Below the pieces are notes generated by a model. That model was not told the DNA's origin. It saw nothing but the letters and a program-made list of their open reading frames with translations, and searched no databases. Of a stretch of 64,000 nt of DNA, positions 46,856 through 56,057 are shown piece by piece. A program made the translations under genes and the position numbers. Source of the DNA: Clostridia bacterium (GTDB lineage: Bacteria; Bacillota; Clostridia; Oscillospirales; Acutalibacteraceae); assembly GCA_017524165.1 (NCBI GenBank), contig JAFWUH010000002.1, forward strand, positions 22,935 through 86,934, written 5' to 3'. How positions within the stretch are numbered: the stretch's first letter is position 1; the number at the start of each line of letters is the position of its first letter.

Positions 46856-48229
46856 ATGGCAAAAGAATACAGAACGATTCGAGAAGTTGCCGGCCCTTTG
46901 ATGATGGTCAGCGATGTTGAAAATGTCAAGTATGACGAATTGGGAGAAATCGAACTGCCGAACGGCGAAACCCGCCGTTGTAAGGTTTTGGAAATCAACG
47001 GCACGAATGCTTTGGTGCAGTTGTTTGAAAATTCGGCAGGAATCAATCTTGCCGGATCGAAGGTTCGCTTTTTGGGACGCGGCATGGAATTGCCGGTATC
47101 GCCCGACATGCTTTCCCGCGTTTTTGACGGACTCGGCCGCCCGATTGATAACGGTCCCGAACTGATTCCCGAAAAACGCATGGATATCAACGGTCGACCG
47201 ATGAATCCGGCGGCAAGAAACTATCCGCAGGAGTTTATTCAAACAGGTATTTCGGCGATTGACGGGTTAAATACCCTTGTTCGCGGACAAAAATTGCCGA
47301 TTTTCTCGGCATCCGGTTTGCCGCACGCCAACCTGGCGGCACAAATTGCCCGTCAAGCAACCGTCTTGGGCAAAAGCGAACAGTTTGCCGTTGTTTTCGC
47401 GGCAATGGGTATTACCTTTGAGGAATCCAACTACTTTATCAATTCGTTCCGGGAAACCGGTGCGTTAGACCGTACGGTTTTATTCATCAATCTGGCAAAT
47501 GATCCGGCGGTAGAGCGTATTGCAACACCGCGTATGGCATTGACCGCCGCCGAATATTTGGCGTTTGATCAAGGTATGCAGGTATTGGTTATCATGACCG
47601 ATATCACCAACTATGCCGACGCGTTGCGTGAGGTTTCTGCCGCACGCAAGGAAGTGCCCGGTCGCCGCGGCTATCCGGGATACATGTATACCGACTTGGC
47701 AACGCTTTATGAGCGTGCCGGACGGTTAAAGGGCAAAGACGGGTCTATTACGCTGATTCCGATTCTGTCTATGCCCGAAGACGATAAAACCCACCCGATT
47801 CCCGATCTGACGGGATATATTACCGAGGGACAGATCATCCTTTCGCGCGAACTGTACCGTAAGGGCGTTTTGCCGCCGATTGATGTTCTGCCGTCTTTGT
47901 CCCGTTTGAAGGATAAGGGTATCGGCGCAGGGCGTACGAGAGAAGACCATGCTTCGACCATGAATCAGCTCTTTGCCGCCTATGCCCGCGGTAAGGATGC
48001 GAAGGAATTGATGGTGATTTTGGGCGAGGCCGCGCTGACAGATATCGACAAGCTCTATGCCGAGTTTGCCGACCGGTTTGAAAAAGAGTATGTTTCGCAG
48101 GGCTTTGACACCAATCGCACCATTGAAGAGACCTTAAACCTCGGTTGGAAATTGCTGTCTATTTTGCCGCGCAGTGAATTAAAGCGTATCAATGACCGGT
48201 TGCTGGATCAATATTACGGCAAAAAATAA
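46856..48229 (+). CDS. ntpB: V/A-type ATP synthase subunit B
   Basis: The 457-residue product is the non-catalytic B subunit. It shares the fold of subunit A but lacks a true Walker A motif ([18 protein letters not shown] occupies that place). The conserved [22 protein letters not shown] and [17 protein letters not shown] are present. AAGGAGG lies about 8 bases before the ATG. Confidence 0.97.
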   Translation: MAKEYRTIREVAGPLMMVSDVENVKYDELGEIELPNGETRRCKVLEINGTNALVQLFENSAGINLAGSKVRFLGRGMELPVSPDMLSRVFDGLGRPIDNGPELIPEKRMDINGRPMNPAARNYPQEFIQTGISAIDGLNTLVRGQKLPIFSASGLPHANLAAQIARQATVLGKSEQFAVVFAAMGITFEESNYFINSFRETGALDRTVLFINLANDPAVERIATPRMALTAAEYLAFDQGMQVLVIMTDITNYADALREVSAARKEVPGRRGYPGYMYTDLATLYERAGRLKGKDGSITLIPILSMPEDDKTHPIPDLTGYITEGQIILSRELYRKGVLPPIDVLPSLSRLKDKGIGAGRTREDHASTMNQLFAAYARGKDAKELMVILGEAALTDIDKLYAEFADRFEKEYVSQGFDTNRTIEETLNLGWKLLSILPRSELKRINDRLLDQYYGKK

Positions 48230-48243
48230 GGAGTGAAAACCCC

Positions 48244-48915
48244 ATGGCGGTTCTTAATGTCAACCCCACCCGTATGGAATTGACGCGGTTGAAAAAACAA
48301 TTGAATACGGCGTTAAGAGGCCATAAATTGCTGAAGGATAAGCGTGACGAATTGATGCGGCAATTTTTGGATACGGTGCGTGAAGTCAAGGTGATGCGGG
48401 AAGAGACCGAAAAGAAGATCAACCTCGTGCATACCCACTTTCTGTTGGCTTCCAGCGTAATGTCCAAAGAAACCTTGGACGCCGCCCTGATGTTCCCCAA
48501 GCAGGAGGTTTTTCTGGAAACCGGCAAGAAAAATATTATGAGCGTCGACATCCCGACCTATGATTATAAAACCCGCACCGGAGAACAATCGGATATTTAT
48601 GCCTACGGTTTTGCCTCCACCTCGTTTGAGTTGGATGACGCCGTCGGCGGTTTGGCAGAACTGTTGCCGCAGTTGTTGATATTGGCAGAAAAGGAAAAGG
48701 CGGTTAAACTGATGGCGGATGAAATTGAAAAAACCCGCCGCCGCGTTAACGCGTTGGAGCATGTTTTGATCCCGCGTTATCAGGATACGATCCATTTTAT
48801 CGCCGGTAAATTAGAGGAAAACGAGCGTTCTTCCCGTGCACGGTTGATGAAGGTCAAGGATATGATGATCGAAGAACAAATCACCTATAAGCGGAATCAT
48901 CCTGATGCGGTTTAA
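48244..48915 (+). CDS. ntpD: V/A-type ATP synthase subunit D
   Basis: The 223-residue product is the central rotor shaft. It has two long antiparallel helices, the first with NPTRMELTRLKKQL and the second with RRVNALEHVLIPRYQDTIHFI, flanking a variable middle. AAGGAG precedes the ATG. It is the last ATPase gene in the operon. Confidence 0.97.
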   Translation: MAVLNVNPTRMELTRLKKQLNTALRGHKLLKDKRDELMRQFLDTVREVKVMREETEKKINLVHTHFLLASSVMSKETLDAALMFPKQEVFLETGKKNIMSVDIPTYDYKTRTGEQSDIYAYGFASTSFELDDAVGGLAELLPQLLILAEKEKAVKLMADEIEKTRRRVNALEHVLIPRYQDTIHFIAGKLEENERSSRARLMKVKDMMIEEQITYKRNHPDAV

Positions 48916-48924
48916 GGAGATACC

Positions 48925-49188
48925 ATGAAATTAAAAAGTAGTTTTATATTGCGTGAAATCGCAGGAGAAATTACCGTGTTACCGGCAGGGGATCAGGATC
49001 AATATAACCTTTTGGTCACGCTGAATGAAACGGGTGCTTTTCTTTGGAAAAAACTAGAACAGGAAACATCCGCAGAGCAGTTGGTTGCAGATCTTACGGC
49101 AGAATATGCGGTGGACGAGGTAACCGCCAAAGCGCATATTTCGGCTTTTTTGCAAAAGTTGAGAAATTTTGATTTGATTACAGAGTAA
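48925..49188 (+). CDS. PqqD-like (RRE-fold) small protein
   Basis: The 87-residue product has the PqqD family pattern. An N-terminal strand pair (FILREIAGEITVLPAG) leads to LNETGAFLWKKLE, the family's N-x-(T/V)-(G/A)-x-x-(I/L)-W core. It continues with LVADLTAEYAVDE and a C-terminal helix ending FDLI. PqqD-fold domains recognise leader peptides for radical-SAM and other peptide-modifying enzymes. No precursor peptide or modifying enzyme is nearby, so this is an orphan. Start is ATG with AAGGAG, 9 bases after ntpD, so it is probably in the ATPase operon. Confidence 0.8.
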   Translation: MKLKSSFILREIAGEITVLPAGDQDQYNLLVTLNETGAFLWKKLEQETSAEQLVADLTAEYAVDEVTAKAHISAFLQKLRNFDLITE

Positions 49189-49193
49189 AAAAC

Positions 49194-49222
49194 TTGACAA
49201 ATCAAAACGGTTGTTGTATGAT
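49194..49222 (+). promoter_or_regulatory. thrS promoter
   Basis: Perfect TTGACA (49194-49199), 17-base spacer, TATGAT (49217-49222). The -35 box lies just after the PqqD-like stop codon. Confidence 0.85.
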
Positions 49223-49228
49223 GAAGAA

Positions 49229-49463
49229 AATGTTGATGAGGACAGTAGTTTTTTTGCTGCGGTGCAGAGAACAGGGTCATCGGCTGTAAGCCTTGTCGAG
49301 CAGGGAAAAAATGAGACCGCCTCGGAGTGCCATGGGTCAAAAACATGGACGTTTTACCCGCGTTAAGGGTGTGAAAGTGCCGCTCTTCGGAACGGAATGT
49401 GGGTGGAACCACGGAGTGATTTTTAAACTTCGTCCCTTTTTCGGGACGGAGTTTTATTTTTTT
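49229..49463 (+). promoter_or_regulatory. T-box riboswitch (threonine) of thrS
   Basis: The leader carries the T-box sequence GGGTGGAACCACGG (49401-49414), which pairs with the 3' end of uncharged tRNA. It also has an AG-rich Stem I region (GATGAGGA, AGAGAACAGGG) and a terminator just before thrS. ACC at 49316-49318, in the 3' part of Stem I, is a candidate Thr specifier codon. Uncharged tRNA-Thr would favour the antiterminator and raise thrS expression. The motif and downstream gene make the class certain; the specifier is tentative. Confidence 0.92.
49426..49463 (+). terminator. T-box-controlled terminator of thrS
   Basis: AACTTCGTCCC and GGGACGGAGTT form the stem, followed by TTATTTTTTT. 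It is mutually exclusive with the antiterminator that uses the T-box sequence. Confidence 0.88.
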
Positions 49464-49476
49464 GGGAGGTTTTTGA

Positions 49477-51420
49477 ATGAACATTATGTTGAAAGACGGT
49501 TCCTCGTTGACCGTTCAGGAACAAGCTACCGCGTTGGAGGCGGCAAATGCCATCAGCGCCGGATTGGCACGCGCGGCATGCGCGGCAAGAATTAATGGAA
49601 AGAATGCAGATTTGCGTACCGTGTTGCAGGATGGCGATACTTTGGAAATTTTGACCTTTGTCGACGACTACGGGAAGTGGACTTTTCGTCATACCGCGTC
49701 TCATATTATGGCGCAGGCGGTAAAACGACTGTTTCCTGCCGCAAAGCTGACCATCGGTCCGGCGGTAGAGGACGGATTCTATTATGACTTCGATATAGAT
49801 GAGAAATTTACCCCGGATGATCTCAAGACTATTGAAGAAGAGATGAAGAAGATCGTCAAAGAAAATCTTCCTTTAGAGCGGTTTACGATGAATCGCGCCG
49901 AAGCGATTCAATTCTTTACCGAAAAGGAAGAACCGTATAAAATCGAGCTGGTCGAAAACCTGCCGGAGGACGCTGAAATCAGCTTCTACCGTCAGGGAGA
50001 GTTTACCGATCTTTGCGCCGGCGCACACTTGATGTCTACCGGCAGTGTCAAGGCGTTTCGTCTCACCTCGGCAACCGGCGCCTATTGGCATGGCGATTCT
50101 TCAAAGAAAATGCTCTGCCGTGTTTACGGTACCGCGTTCCCTAAAGCAAGCGAGTTGGAAGAGCATTTGGCAAAGCTGGAAGAGGCCAGAAAACGCGATC
50201 ACAACAAATTGGGTCGTGAATTGGAATACTTTACCACGGTCGATGTGATCGGTCAGGGATTGCCGATCTTGTTGCCCAAAGGTGCGAAAGTCATACAGAT
50301 CCTACAGCGTTTTGTTGAGGACGAGGAATCCCGCCGCGGTTGGCTGTTGACCAAAACACCCTATATGGCAAAACGCGAACTATACAAGCTTTCCGGTCAC
50401 TGGGATCACTATCTGGACGGTATGTTTGTGCTCGGCGATCCTGAGGATGAGACAAAAGAATGCTTTGCACTGCGTCCGATGACCTGTCCGTTCCAATATC
50501 AGGCTTATTTGAACCGCGCGCGTTCCTACCGCGATTTGCCGCTTCGCTATGACGAAACTTCCACCTTGTTCCGAAATGAGGACAGCGGTGAAATGCACGG
50601 ACTGATCCGCGTGCGCCAATTCACCATTTCCGAGGGTCATTTAATGTGCACGCCGGAACAGTTGGAGGACGAATTCCGCCGTTGTCTGGAACTGGCAATT
50701 TATATGCTCAAAACCATCGGTTTGTATGAGGATGTTTCTTATCGTTTTTCGCAATGGGATCCGCAAGACCGTGAGAAGTATATCGGTACCGACGAACAGT
50801 GGGATGAAGCACAGGGCATGATGAAGAAAATTCTCGACCACCTGGAGATTCCCTATAAGATCGGTGTCGGCGAGGCCGCATTCTACGGCCCGAAGCTGGA
50901 TATTCAAATCAAAAATGTCTTCGGCAAAGAAGATACCTTGATTACGATTCAAATTGATCAGATGCTGGCTGAAAAATTCGGCATGGAATATGTCGACCGC
51001 GACGGCGTCAAAAAGAATCCGTGCATCATTCACCGTACTTCCATGGGTTGTTATGAGCGCACCTTGGCACTCTTGATCGAAAAGTATGCCGGCGCCATGC
51101 CGTTGTGGCTGTCACCGGAACAGGTGCGTATTTTGTCTATTGCCGACCGCCATTTGGATTATGCCTATGAAGTGAAAAAACAGTTGGAAGCCAAAGGCAT
51201 CCGTGTAACGGTGGATGAGCGCAACGAGAAGATCGGCTATAAGATTCGGGAAGCACGGTTGGAGAAGTTGCCGTATCAACTGATTGTTGGCGACAGCGAA
51301 GTGGAAAACGGCACCGTTTCGGTGCGTGAGCGCGGAGAAAACGGTGATCTCGGTTCCATGTCGGTAGCCGATTTTGTCGCCCGCGTGGTGGATGAAAATG
51401 AGCGTAAAGTGATCAAGTAA
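49477..51420 (+). CDS. thrS: Threonine-tRNA ligase
   Basis: The 647-residue product contains all domains of bacterial ThrRS: TGS (about 1-60), the editing domain with HTASHIMAQA and CAGAHLMST (about 65-225), the class II catalytic core (motif 2 in FRNEDSGEMHGLIRVRQF), and the anticodon-binding domain at the C-terminus (GIRVTVDERNEKIGYKIR). GGGAGG lies about 8 bases before the ATG. Controlled by the upstream T-box. Confidence 0.98.
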   Translation: MNIMLKDGSSLTVQEQATALEAANAISAGLARAACAARINGKNADLRTVLQDGDTLEILTFVDDYGKWTFRHTASHIMAQAVKRLFPAAKLTIGPAVEDGFYYDFDIDEKFTPDDLKTIEEEMKKIVKENLPLERFTMNRAEAIQFFTEKEEPYKIELVENLPEDAEISFYRQGEFTDLCAGAHLMSTGSVKAFRLTSATGAYWHGDSSKKMLCRVYGTAFPKASELEEHLAKLEEARKRDHNKLGRELEYFTTVDVIGQGLPILLPKGAKVIQILQRFVEDEESRRGWLLTKTPYMAKRELYKLSGHWDHYLDGMFVLGDPEDETKECFALRPMTCPFQYQAYLNRARSYRDLPLRYDETSTLFRNEDSGEMHGLIRVRQFTISEGHLMCTPEQLEDEFRRCLELAIYMLKTIGLYEDVSYRFSQWDPQDREKYIGTDEQWDEAQGMMKKILDHLEIPYKIGVGEAAFYGPKLDIQIKNVFGKEDTLITIQIDQMLAEKFGMEYVDRDGVKKNPCIIHRTSMGCYERTLALLIEKYAGAMPLWLSPEQVRILSIADRHLDYAYEVKKQLEAKGIRVTVDERNEKIGYKIREARLEKLPYQLIVGDSEVENGTVSVRERGENGDLGSMSVADFVARVVDENERKVIK

Positions 51421-51433
51421 AAGGGGAAACAAT

Positions 51434-52507
51434 ATGGAAGAAAAAGGCTTTACACTTCGACAAACTTCAATTGCCAAAGGATTTGCCTGCTTACTGCTGT
51501 TATTCCATCATTTGTTTTATAACAGCCCGGAATATTATACGCTTTTCGTTTCGGTCTTTAATTTCGGGGGGGTGCCCCTTGAATGCAAAGTCGCACCGTT
51601 GGGGAAGGTCTGCGTCTATATGTTTTTATTTCTAAGCGGATTTGGTGTTAGTTTTGTGCTTGAGCGAAATCGGGAAAAGAAAAATCCGTGGCGTATCTCC
51701 CTGCGTTTTGTTTGGAAGTTGATGTTCGGATTTTGGGTGATCTATCTTCTGTTTGTACCGTGGCAACCGTTGATCGGTCATCAGCCTTATACTTCGTGGA
51801 AAGAAATTGTGCTGGATTTAACGGGATTTTGCTATTTTCCGGGATACGGTTGGCTGAACGGTAACACGATGAATAAAACATGGTGGTATATCTCTCTGGC
51901 GTTGTTGTGTTATGTCTTGACACCGCTTTTCGATTGGCTTACCGAAAAGACCAACTGGTTAGGCGTGCTCCTTTCGGCAGGAATAATCGTTGGCATTTCC
52001 GGTTGGTTGCTTCCGAAGGATACCATTTATTTTGTGGCTTATCTTTTCGGCATGATGTTTCAGAAAGCGCGGATTTTTGATTATTTTGAAAAATACCGTC
52101 AATCAAAAAATGCCCTAACTTTTATTGTGCCTATTGCTTTTTTAGGGGTTTCGGTTTTAGCAAAACTATGGAACGATGCCTTATTTTGGTTTCTGCCCTT
52201 AATGTTATGTTGTATCTTATTTTCGTTTCTGTGTTTGTCGCGCATAAAGTATTTATCGGCAACCTTGGCATTTATTGGCAAGCATTCGGCAAATATCTTT
52301 TTGTTCCATACTTTTTTGTTTCGATATATGATAAATGTTTTTTATGCGCCAAAATATTCTGTGCTGATTTATTTCATATTTTTAGCTGTTTGCCTCTTTG
52401 TTTCGGCGTTTATTGAAAAAATTAAACAATGGACACGGGTTAATCGTTTGGAAAAATTTGTTTCGGAAAAAATTGAGGGAAAGTCGAAGAAGTGCGTGGA
52501 ATATTGA
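51434..52507 (+). CDS. Acyltransferase 3 family integral membrane protein
   Basis: The 357-residue product has about ten membrane helices and the early HHLFYNSP segment, where the His of the acyltransferase 3 family would sit, with GVCVYMFLFLSGFG-like sequence (GKVCVYMFLFLSGFG) after it. Such proteins acetylate or otherwise acylate cell-surface glycans. The specific acceptor cannot be told. It starts 13 bases after thrS with AAGGGGA as ribosome site and may be read through from it. Base composition is more AT-rich toward its end than in thrS. Confidence 0.82.
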   Translation: MEEKGFTLRQTSIAKGFACLLLLFHHLFYNSPEYYTLFVSVFNFGGVPLECKVAPLGKVCVYMFLFLSGFGVSFVLERNREKKNPWRISLRFVWKLMFGFWVIYLLFVPWQPLIGHQPYTSWKEIVLDLTGFCYFPGYGWLNGNTMNKTWWYISLALLCYVLTPLFDWLTEKTNWLGVLLSAGIIVGISGWLLPKDTIYFVAYLFGMMFQKARIFDYFEKYRQSKNALTFIVPIAFLGVSVLAKLWNDALFWFLPLMLCCILFSFLCLSRIKYLSATLAFIGKHSANIFLFHTFLFRYMINVFYAPKYSVLIYFIFLAVCLFVSAFIEKIKQWTRVNRLEKFVSEKIEGKSKKCVEY

Positions 52508-52525
52508 TTTGCGAGGTTTAAATTT

Positions 52526-53074
52526 GTGAAAAAGTCTTTTGATTTGAAAACGGTGGATTTGGTGCTGATTGCCGTTTTCACCGTGTTTATTGCCGTTTGT
52601 TCTTGGATTGTGGTTCCCGGTGTGGTGCCGTTTACGATGCAAACATTCGGCGTGTTTTTAACGGTAAATGTTTTGGGCGGTAAAAAAGGCACTATTTCGG
52701 TGCTGCTTTATCTGTTGATCGGTGCGATCGGGGTACCTGTTTTTTCCGGATTTACCGGTGGCATTGGTGCATTGTTAGGAACAACCGGCGGTTATTTGCT
52801 CGGATTCTTCTGTATTTCGCTGGCAGGATGGATTGCAGAATCCCTGTTTGGGACGAAAACAGTTGTTACGGTGATTGCAATGACGATCGGTCTGATCGCG
52901 TGCTACCTGTTTGGCACGCTGTGGTTTCTGACGGTTTATGCGAAGACAACCGGTGCGGTCGGTTTTTGGACGGCATTGACATGGTGTGTTTTCCCGTTTG
53001 TGCCGTTTGATTTGATCAAAATGATCTTGGCGATATACCTTGCCAAAAAACTCAAACCGCTTTTAAAGCAGTAA
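52526..53074 (+). CDS. bioY: Biotin transporter BioY (ECF S component)
   Basis: The 182-residue protein has six membrane helices and the BioY pattern: VPFTMQTFGVFL, LLIGAIGVPVFSGFTGGIGALLGTTGGYLLGF. BioY binds biotin and works with the energy-coupling factor EcfA-A'-T, which is not encoded here. The start is GTG 52526 with GAGG about 9 bases upstream. A terminator follows. No BirA-type operator is evident. Confidence 0.93.
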   Translation: MKKSFDLKTVDLVLIAVFTVFIAVCSWIVVPGVVPFTMQTFGVFLTVNVLGGKKGTISVLLYLLIGAIGVPVFSGFTGGIGALLGTTGGYLLGFFCISLAGWIAESLFGTKTVVTVIAMTIGLIACYLFGTLWFLTVYAKTTGAVGFWTALTWCVFPFVPFDLIKMILAIYLAKKLKPLLKQ

Positions 53075-53122
53075 AATCAGCCGTATCGGCGAATCTTTGA
53101 TCGGGTTCAATACTTTTATCAG

Positions 53123-53167
53123 AAAAACCGGTATCATCCATATAAAACAGGATAATACCGGTTTTTT
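53123..53167 (+). terminator. Terminator downstream of bioY
   Basis: AAAAACCGGTAT and ATACCGGTTTTTT arms, with ATCC/GGAT inside (one base apart on each side), surround a short AT loop. Confidence 0.88.
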
Positions 53168-53199
53168 CAGGTTAACGAAATACTAAAAGTGCGGAAAAG

Positions 53200-53228
53200 T
53201 TGAAATGTTCATATTTCTGCGTTAAAAT
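53200..53228 (+). promoter_or_regulatory. Promoter of the MBL-rubredoxin gene
   Basis: TTGAAA (53200-53205), 17-base spacer, TAAAAT (53223-53228), 34 bases before the ATG. Confidence 0.65.
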
Positions 53229-53261
53229 GAAATGGATATATATAAATAACAGGAGGATAAC

Positions 53262-54206
53262 ATGATGAAAATTAAAGCGGTGCAATTCAGGAAAGATGGA
53301 TTTTATACACAACCCTTCGCTTTCGGCGGCGAAGACGGCATGGAAAGGTTTGACAAAAATATTCGGTATCGCGGCAGTTTGCAGAACTACCTGATTGAGA
53401 CCGAAAACGAGGTCATTCTCGTGGATACCGGTCTTCCTGCCGGAACCCCGGAAGAGGCGCCGGAGGAGAACTCGTTAGCATACACCGGTAAAGATATATG
53501 CAGTTATATGGAGGCGCTCGACGCGCTTGGCTACCGGCCGGAACAGGTCACAAAGATTTTGCTCACGCATAAGCATGCCGACCATTCGGGCGAGCTGAAG
53601 TCTTTTTCCAATGCCAAAATCTATGTAAACGCGGATGAACTATCCGCTAACGAGCTGCAAGGGATTCCAAACATTGTTCCCGTAGCGTTTGCCGACGGCG
53701 CATATTACAATTTTCCGGAAAGTCAAAAAATCGTTGATGGCGTTTATTTGATCAAAGCTAAAGGTCACACAAACGGCAACAGCATTGTAATCGCGGAAAA
53801 TGACGGACTTTTCTATATGCTCCATGGCGATATAACTTATGTAGATGAGGCTTTGTATGAAAACAAGCTTTCCGTCGTATTTGAAGATCTCCCCGCCGCC
53901 CGCGAGACGCTTGACCGGGTACGGGAATTTGTTCGTAATCATCCAACCGTCTACTGCGGTACACACACGCCGCAGGGATATGAAAATCTGGAGGTAAATC
54001 GCGTGATAGACCTTGATAATCCAGTCCCAACGGTATACGCTGAAGTTGAATTTTCCAAAAAAAAGACCACCGGGAAGTATGTTTGTGCAATATGCGGCTA
54101 TGTCTACGATCCTGCCGAGCATGACGGCGTCGCCTTTGAAGATCTGCCGGAAGACTGGAAATGCCCTCGCTGTAAACAACCTAAAAGCAAATTCAATCCT
54201 GCATAA
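53262..54206 (+). CDS. MBL-fold hydrolase fused to a C-terminal rubredoxin
   Basis: The 314-residue product has a metallo-beta-lactamase domain (about 1-255) with the metal motif HKHADH (His103 to His108), a later GHTNGN and a GTHT segment, in the style of AttM/lactonase-like hydrolases. A complete rubredoxin (about 265-314) follows, with CAICG and CPRC iron ligands. Rubredoxins carry single electrons, and their fusion to flavin-free MBL domains is uncommon. Flavodiiron proteins have an MBL domain and sometimes rubredoxin, but also a flavodoxin domain, which is absent here. AGGAGG lies 5 bases before ATG 53262 and 8 before ATG 53265. The aldo/keto reductase follows closely. Confidence 0.88.
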   Translation: MMKIKAVQFRKDGFYTQPFAFGGEDGMERFDKNIRYRGSLQNYLIETENEVILVDTGLPAGTPEEAPEENSLAYTGKDICSYMEALDALGYRPEQVTKILLTHKHADHSGELKSFSNAKIYVNADELSANELQGIPNIVPVAFADGAYYNFPESQKIVDGVYLIKAKGHTNGNSIVIAENDGLFYMLHGDITYVDEALYENKLSVVFEDLPAARETLDRVREFVRNHPTVYCGTHTPQGYENLEVNRVIDLDNPVPTVYAEVEFSKKKTTGKYVCAICGYVYDPAEHDGVAFEDLPEDWKCPRCKQPKSKFNPA

Positions 54207-54232
54207 GCAGAAGAACAAGGTTGCATAATGCT

Positions 54233-55084
54233 ATGAAGTATTTGGTACATAGGGGGATAAAAATACCGCTGATTGGTTTCGGCTCGTACGGATTTGGCTT
54301 GGATAGCCAAACGGCGCGGTCGGAAGAAAATACGGTGAGAAGCGGTGTGGAGTCCTTTGGCATGACGCTGATTGATACCGCTGAATCCTACGGTGACGGT
54401 GCCGGTGAACGATTCCTCGGAAAAATCATAAAGGATTTTAACCGGAACGATCTTTTCATTGTGGATAAGATACTCCCCGAAAATGCAGAAAAAAACGGCT
54501 TCTTCACTTCATGCCGCAACTCATTGGATCGTCTCGGTGTGGATTCGATCGACCTTTACCTGTTGCATTGGCGGGAAGGATTGGCACTGCAGGGGGTTGT
54601 CGATGGCATGGAGGAGCTTGTCCAAAGCGGAATGATCAAGCATTGGGGCGTATCCAATTTTGACACCGCGGACATGGCGGAATTATTTGACTGCGTGAAT
54701 GGCGAAAATTGCTTCTGCAATCAGATACTCTACAATATTTGTACGCGTGGACCAGAATATGAATTAATACCCTGGTGCAAGGAACATGATGTTCTTGTCA
54801 TGGCATATTCTCCGCTTTGTCACGGCGAAAAGGATCGTTTGGCAGTTGCTCGTCATCCGCGTGTGGCAGATATCGCGCGCCGTGAAAACAAGACGCCCGA
54901 ATCACTGATGCTGTCTTTTGTCATCCGTAATAATGATCTCGTGACGGTCTTTAAAACATCGGATATAAATCGGTTAAAGAATAATATGCAAAATGTTTTT
55001 GCACCGATTACCAAAGAAAACGATAAGGCTTTATCGCAGCTATTCCAGGCGCCGGACAGGCGAACAAAGTTAAAAACGATTTAA
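54233..55084 (+). CDS. Aldo/keto reductase
   Basis: The 283-residue TIM-barrel enzyme has the AKR catalytic set: Asp in LIDTAESYG with the following Tyr, Lys in IVDKI, and His in YLLHW. NADPH-dependent reduction of carbonyls is expected; the substrate is unknown. ATG 54233 is preferred to TTG 54221, which overlaps the only ribosome-like AAGG. It follows the MBL-rubredoxin gene by 26 bases and is probably co-transcribed. Confidence 0.9.
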   Translation: MKYLVHRGIKIPLIGFGSYGFGLDSQTARSEENTVRSGVESFGMTLIDTAESYGDGAGERFLGKIIKDFNRNDLFIVDKILPENAEKNGFFTSCRNSLDRLGVDSIDLYLLHWREGLALQGVVDGMEELVQSGMIKHWGVSNFDTADMAELFDCVNGENCFCNQILYNICTRGPEYELIPWCKEHDVLVMAYSPLCHGEKDRLAVARHPRVADIARRENKTPESLMLSFVIRNNDLVTVFKTSDINRLKNNMQNVFAPITKENDKALSQLFQAPDRRTKLKTI

Positions 55085-55111
55085 TCTTCATCCGCGGGAG
55101 GGAACATCAAT

Positions 55112-55957
55112 ATGAATATCATAGAAAATAAAACTTACGACAAGGAACGAGCTTTATACAACATCAGCGAAACCGAGGTTCGGCATTGTACCTTTGCCGG
55201 TTCGGCAGACGGTGAATCGGTATTGAAAGAGACGAGAAACATTGTGGTCGATCAATGCACCTTCTCGTTGCGATATCCCGTTTGGCACGCAAAGGGCTAT
55301 AAAATCAAGGGATCGGTACTGGATGAAAAAACAAGGGCTCCGATCTGGTATTCGACCGCCGGGGTGATCGCTGATACGAAAATAACAGGGGTAAAAGCGC
55401 TGCGTGAATGTGCCGATACGGTGATTGAAAACTGTGAAATTGACTCGACAGAATTCGGTTGGAAGACCGATCGGACGCAGATGTCCAATAGTAAATTGAC
55501 CTCGGAATACGCTTTTTTTGACGCCAAAAATGTTTCTTTGGATCAAGTGGATTTTCATGGGAAATATTCTTTTCAATATGTCGAAAACCTCGAAATCAGC
55601 AATTCAAATCTCGATACCAAAGACGCATTTTGGCATTCCAAAAATGTTATCGTAAAAGACTCTGTTATCAAGGGCGAGTATTTGGCTTGGTTTTCGCAAG
55701 GGCTTACGCTGATCAACTGCAAAATAATCGGCACGCAACCGCTTTGCTACTGTGAGGATCTCAAACTGATTGATTGCGAGATGATTGATTGCGATCTGTC
55801 CTTTGAGTATTCCGCGGTGGATGCAACGGTTAAAGGTTATTTGGAGTCCATTAAAAATCCAAAATCGGGCGTCATTCGGGTCGATGAGGTGGGCGCTGTC
55901 ATTACAGAAGAATCCATCGTTGAAAGTAAAGCGCAAATTATCATATCGAAAAAATAG
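55112..55957 (+). CDS. DUF3737-family beta-helix protein
   Basis: The 281-residue product is a run of short strand repeats of the form N-x-x-(V/I)-x-(N/D)-(C/S) typical of a right-handed parallel beta-helix. Examples are VIENCEID, NLEISNSNLD, LTLINCKI and LKLIDCEM. The pattern and the opening IENKTYDKERALYNI match DUF3737 proteins, which are common in gut Clostridia and have no established function. GGGAGGG precedes the ATG. Last gene of the small operon with the MBL-rubredoxin and aldo/keto reductase. Confidence 0.85.
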   Translation: MNIIENKTYDKERALYNISETEVRHCTFAGSADGESVLKETRNIVVDQCTFSLRYPVWHAKGYKIKGSVLDEKTRAPIWYSTAGVIADTKITGVKALRECADTVIENCEIDSTEFGWKTDRTQMSNSKLTSEYAFFDAKNVSLDQVDFHGKYSFQYVENLEISNSNLDTKDAFWHSKNVIVKDSVIKGEYLAWFSQGLTLINCKIIGTQPLCYCEDLKLIDCEMIDCDLSFEYSAVDATVKGYLESIKNPKSGVIRVDEVGAVITEESIVESKAQIIISKK

Positions 55958-55982
55958 ACGCTGTAAAAGAACCATTGAAACC

Positions 55983-56020
55983 AAAAATACCGAGACCGCC
56001 TTTCGGTGATCTCGGTATTT
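55983..56020 (+). terminator. Terminator after the DUF3737 gene
   Basis: AAATACCGAGA and TCTCGGTATTT arms with an inner ACCG/CGGT stem. The T-run is short (TTT), so efficiency may be moderate. Confidence 0.7.
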
Positions 56021-56057
56021 CCGTATTTGAATTTTGCTGATTCGGCTGAACTTTGGT

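Noticed and set aside
53262-54206. Flavodiiron protein
   Set aside because: There is no flavodoxin domain, and the MBL half resembles lactonase-type hydrolases, so the name would overstate the evidence.
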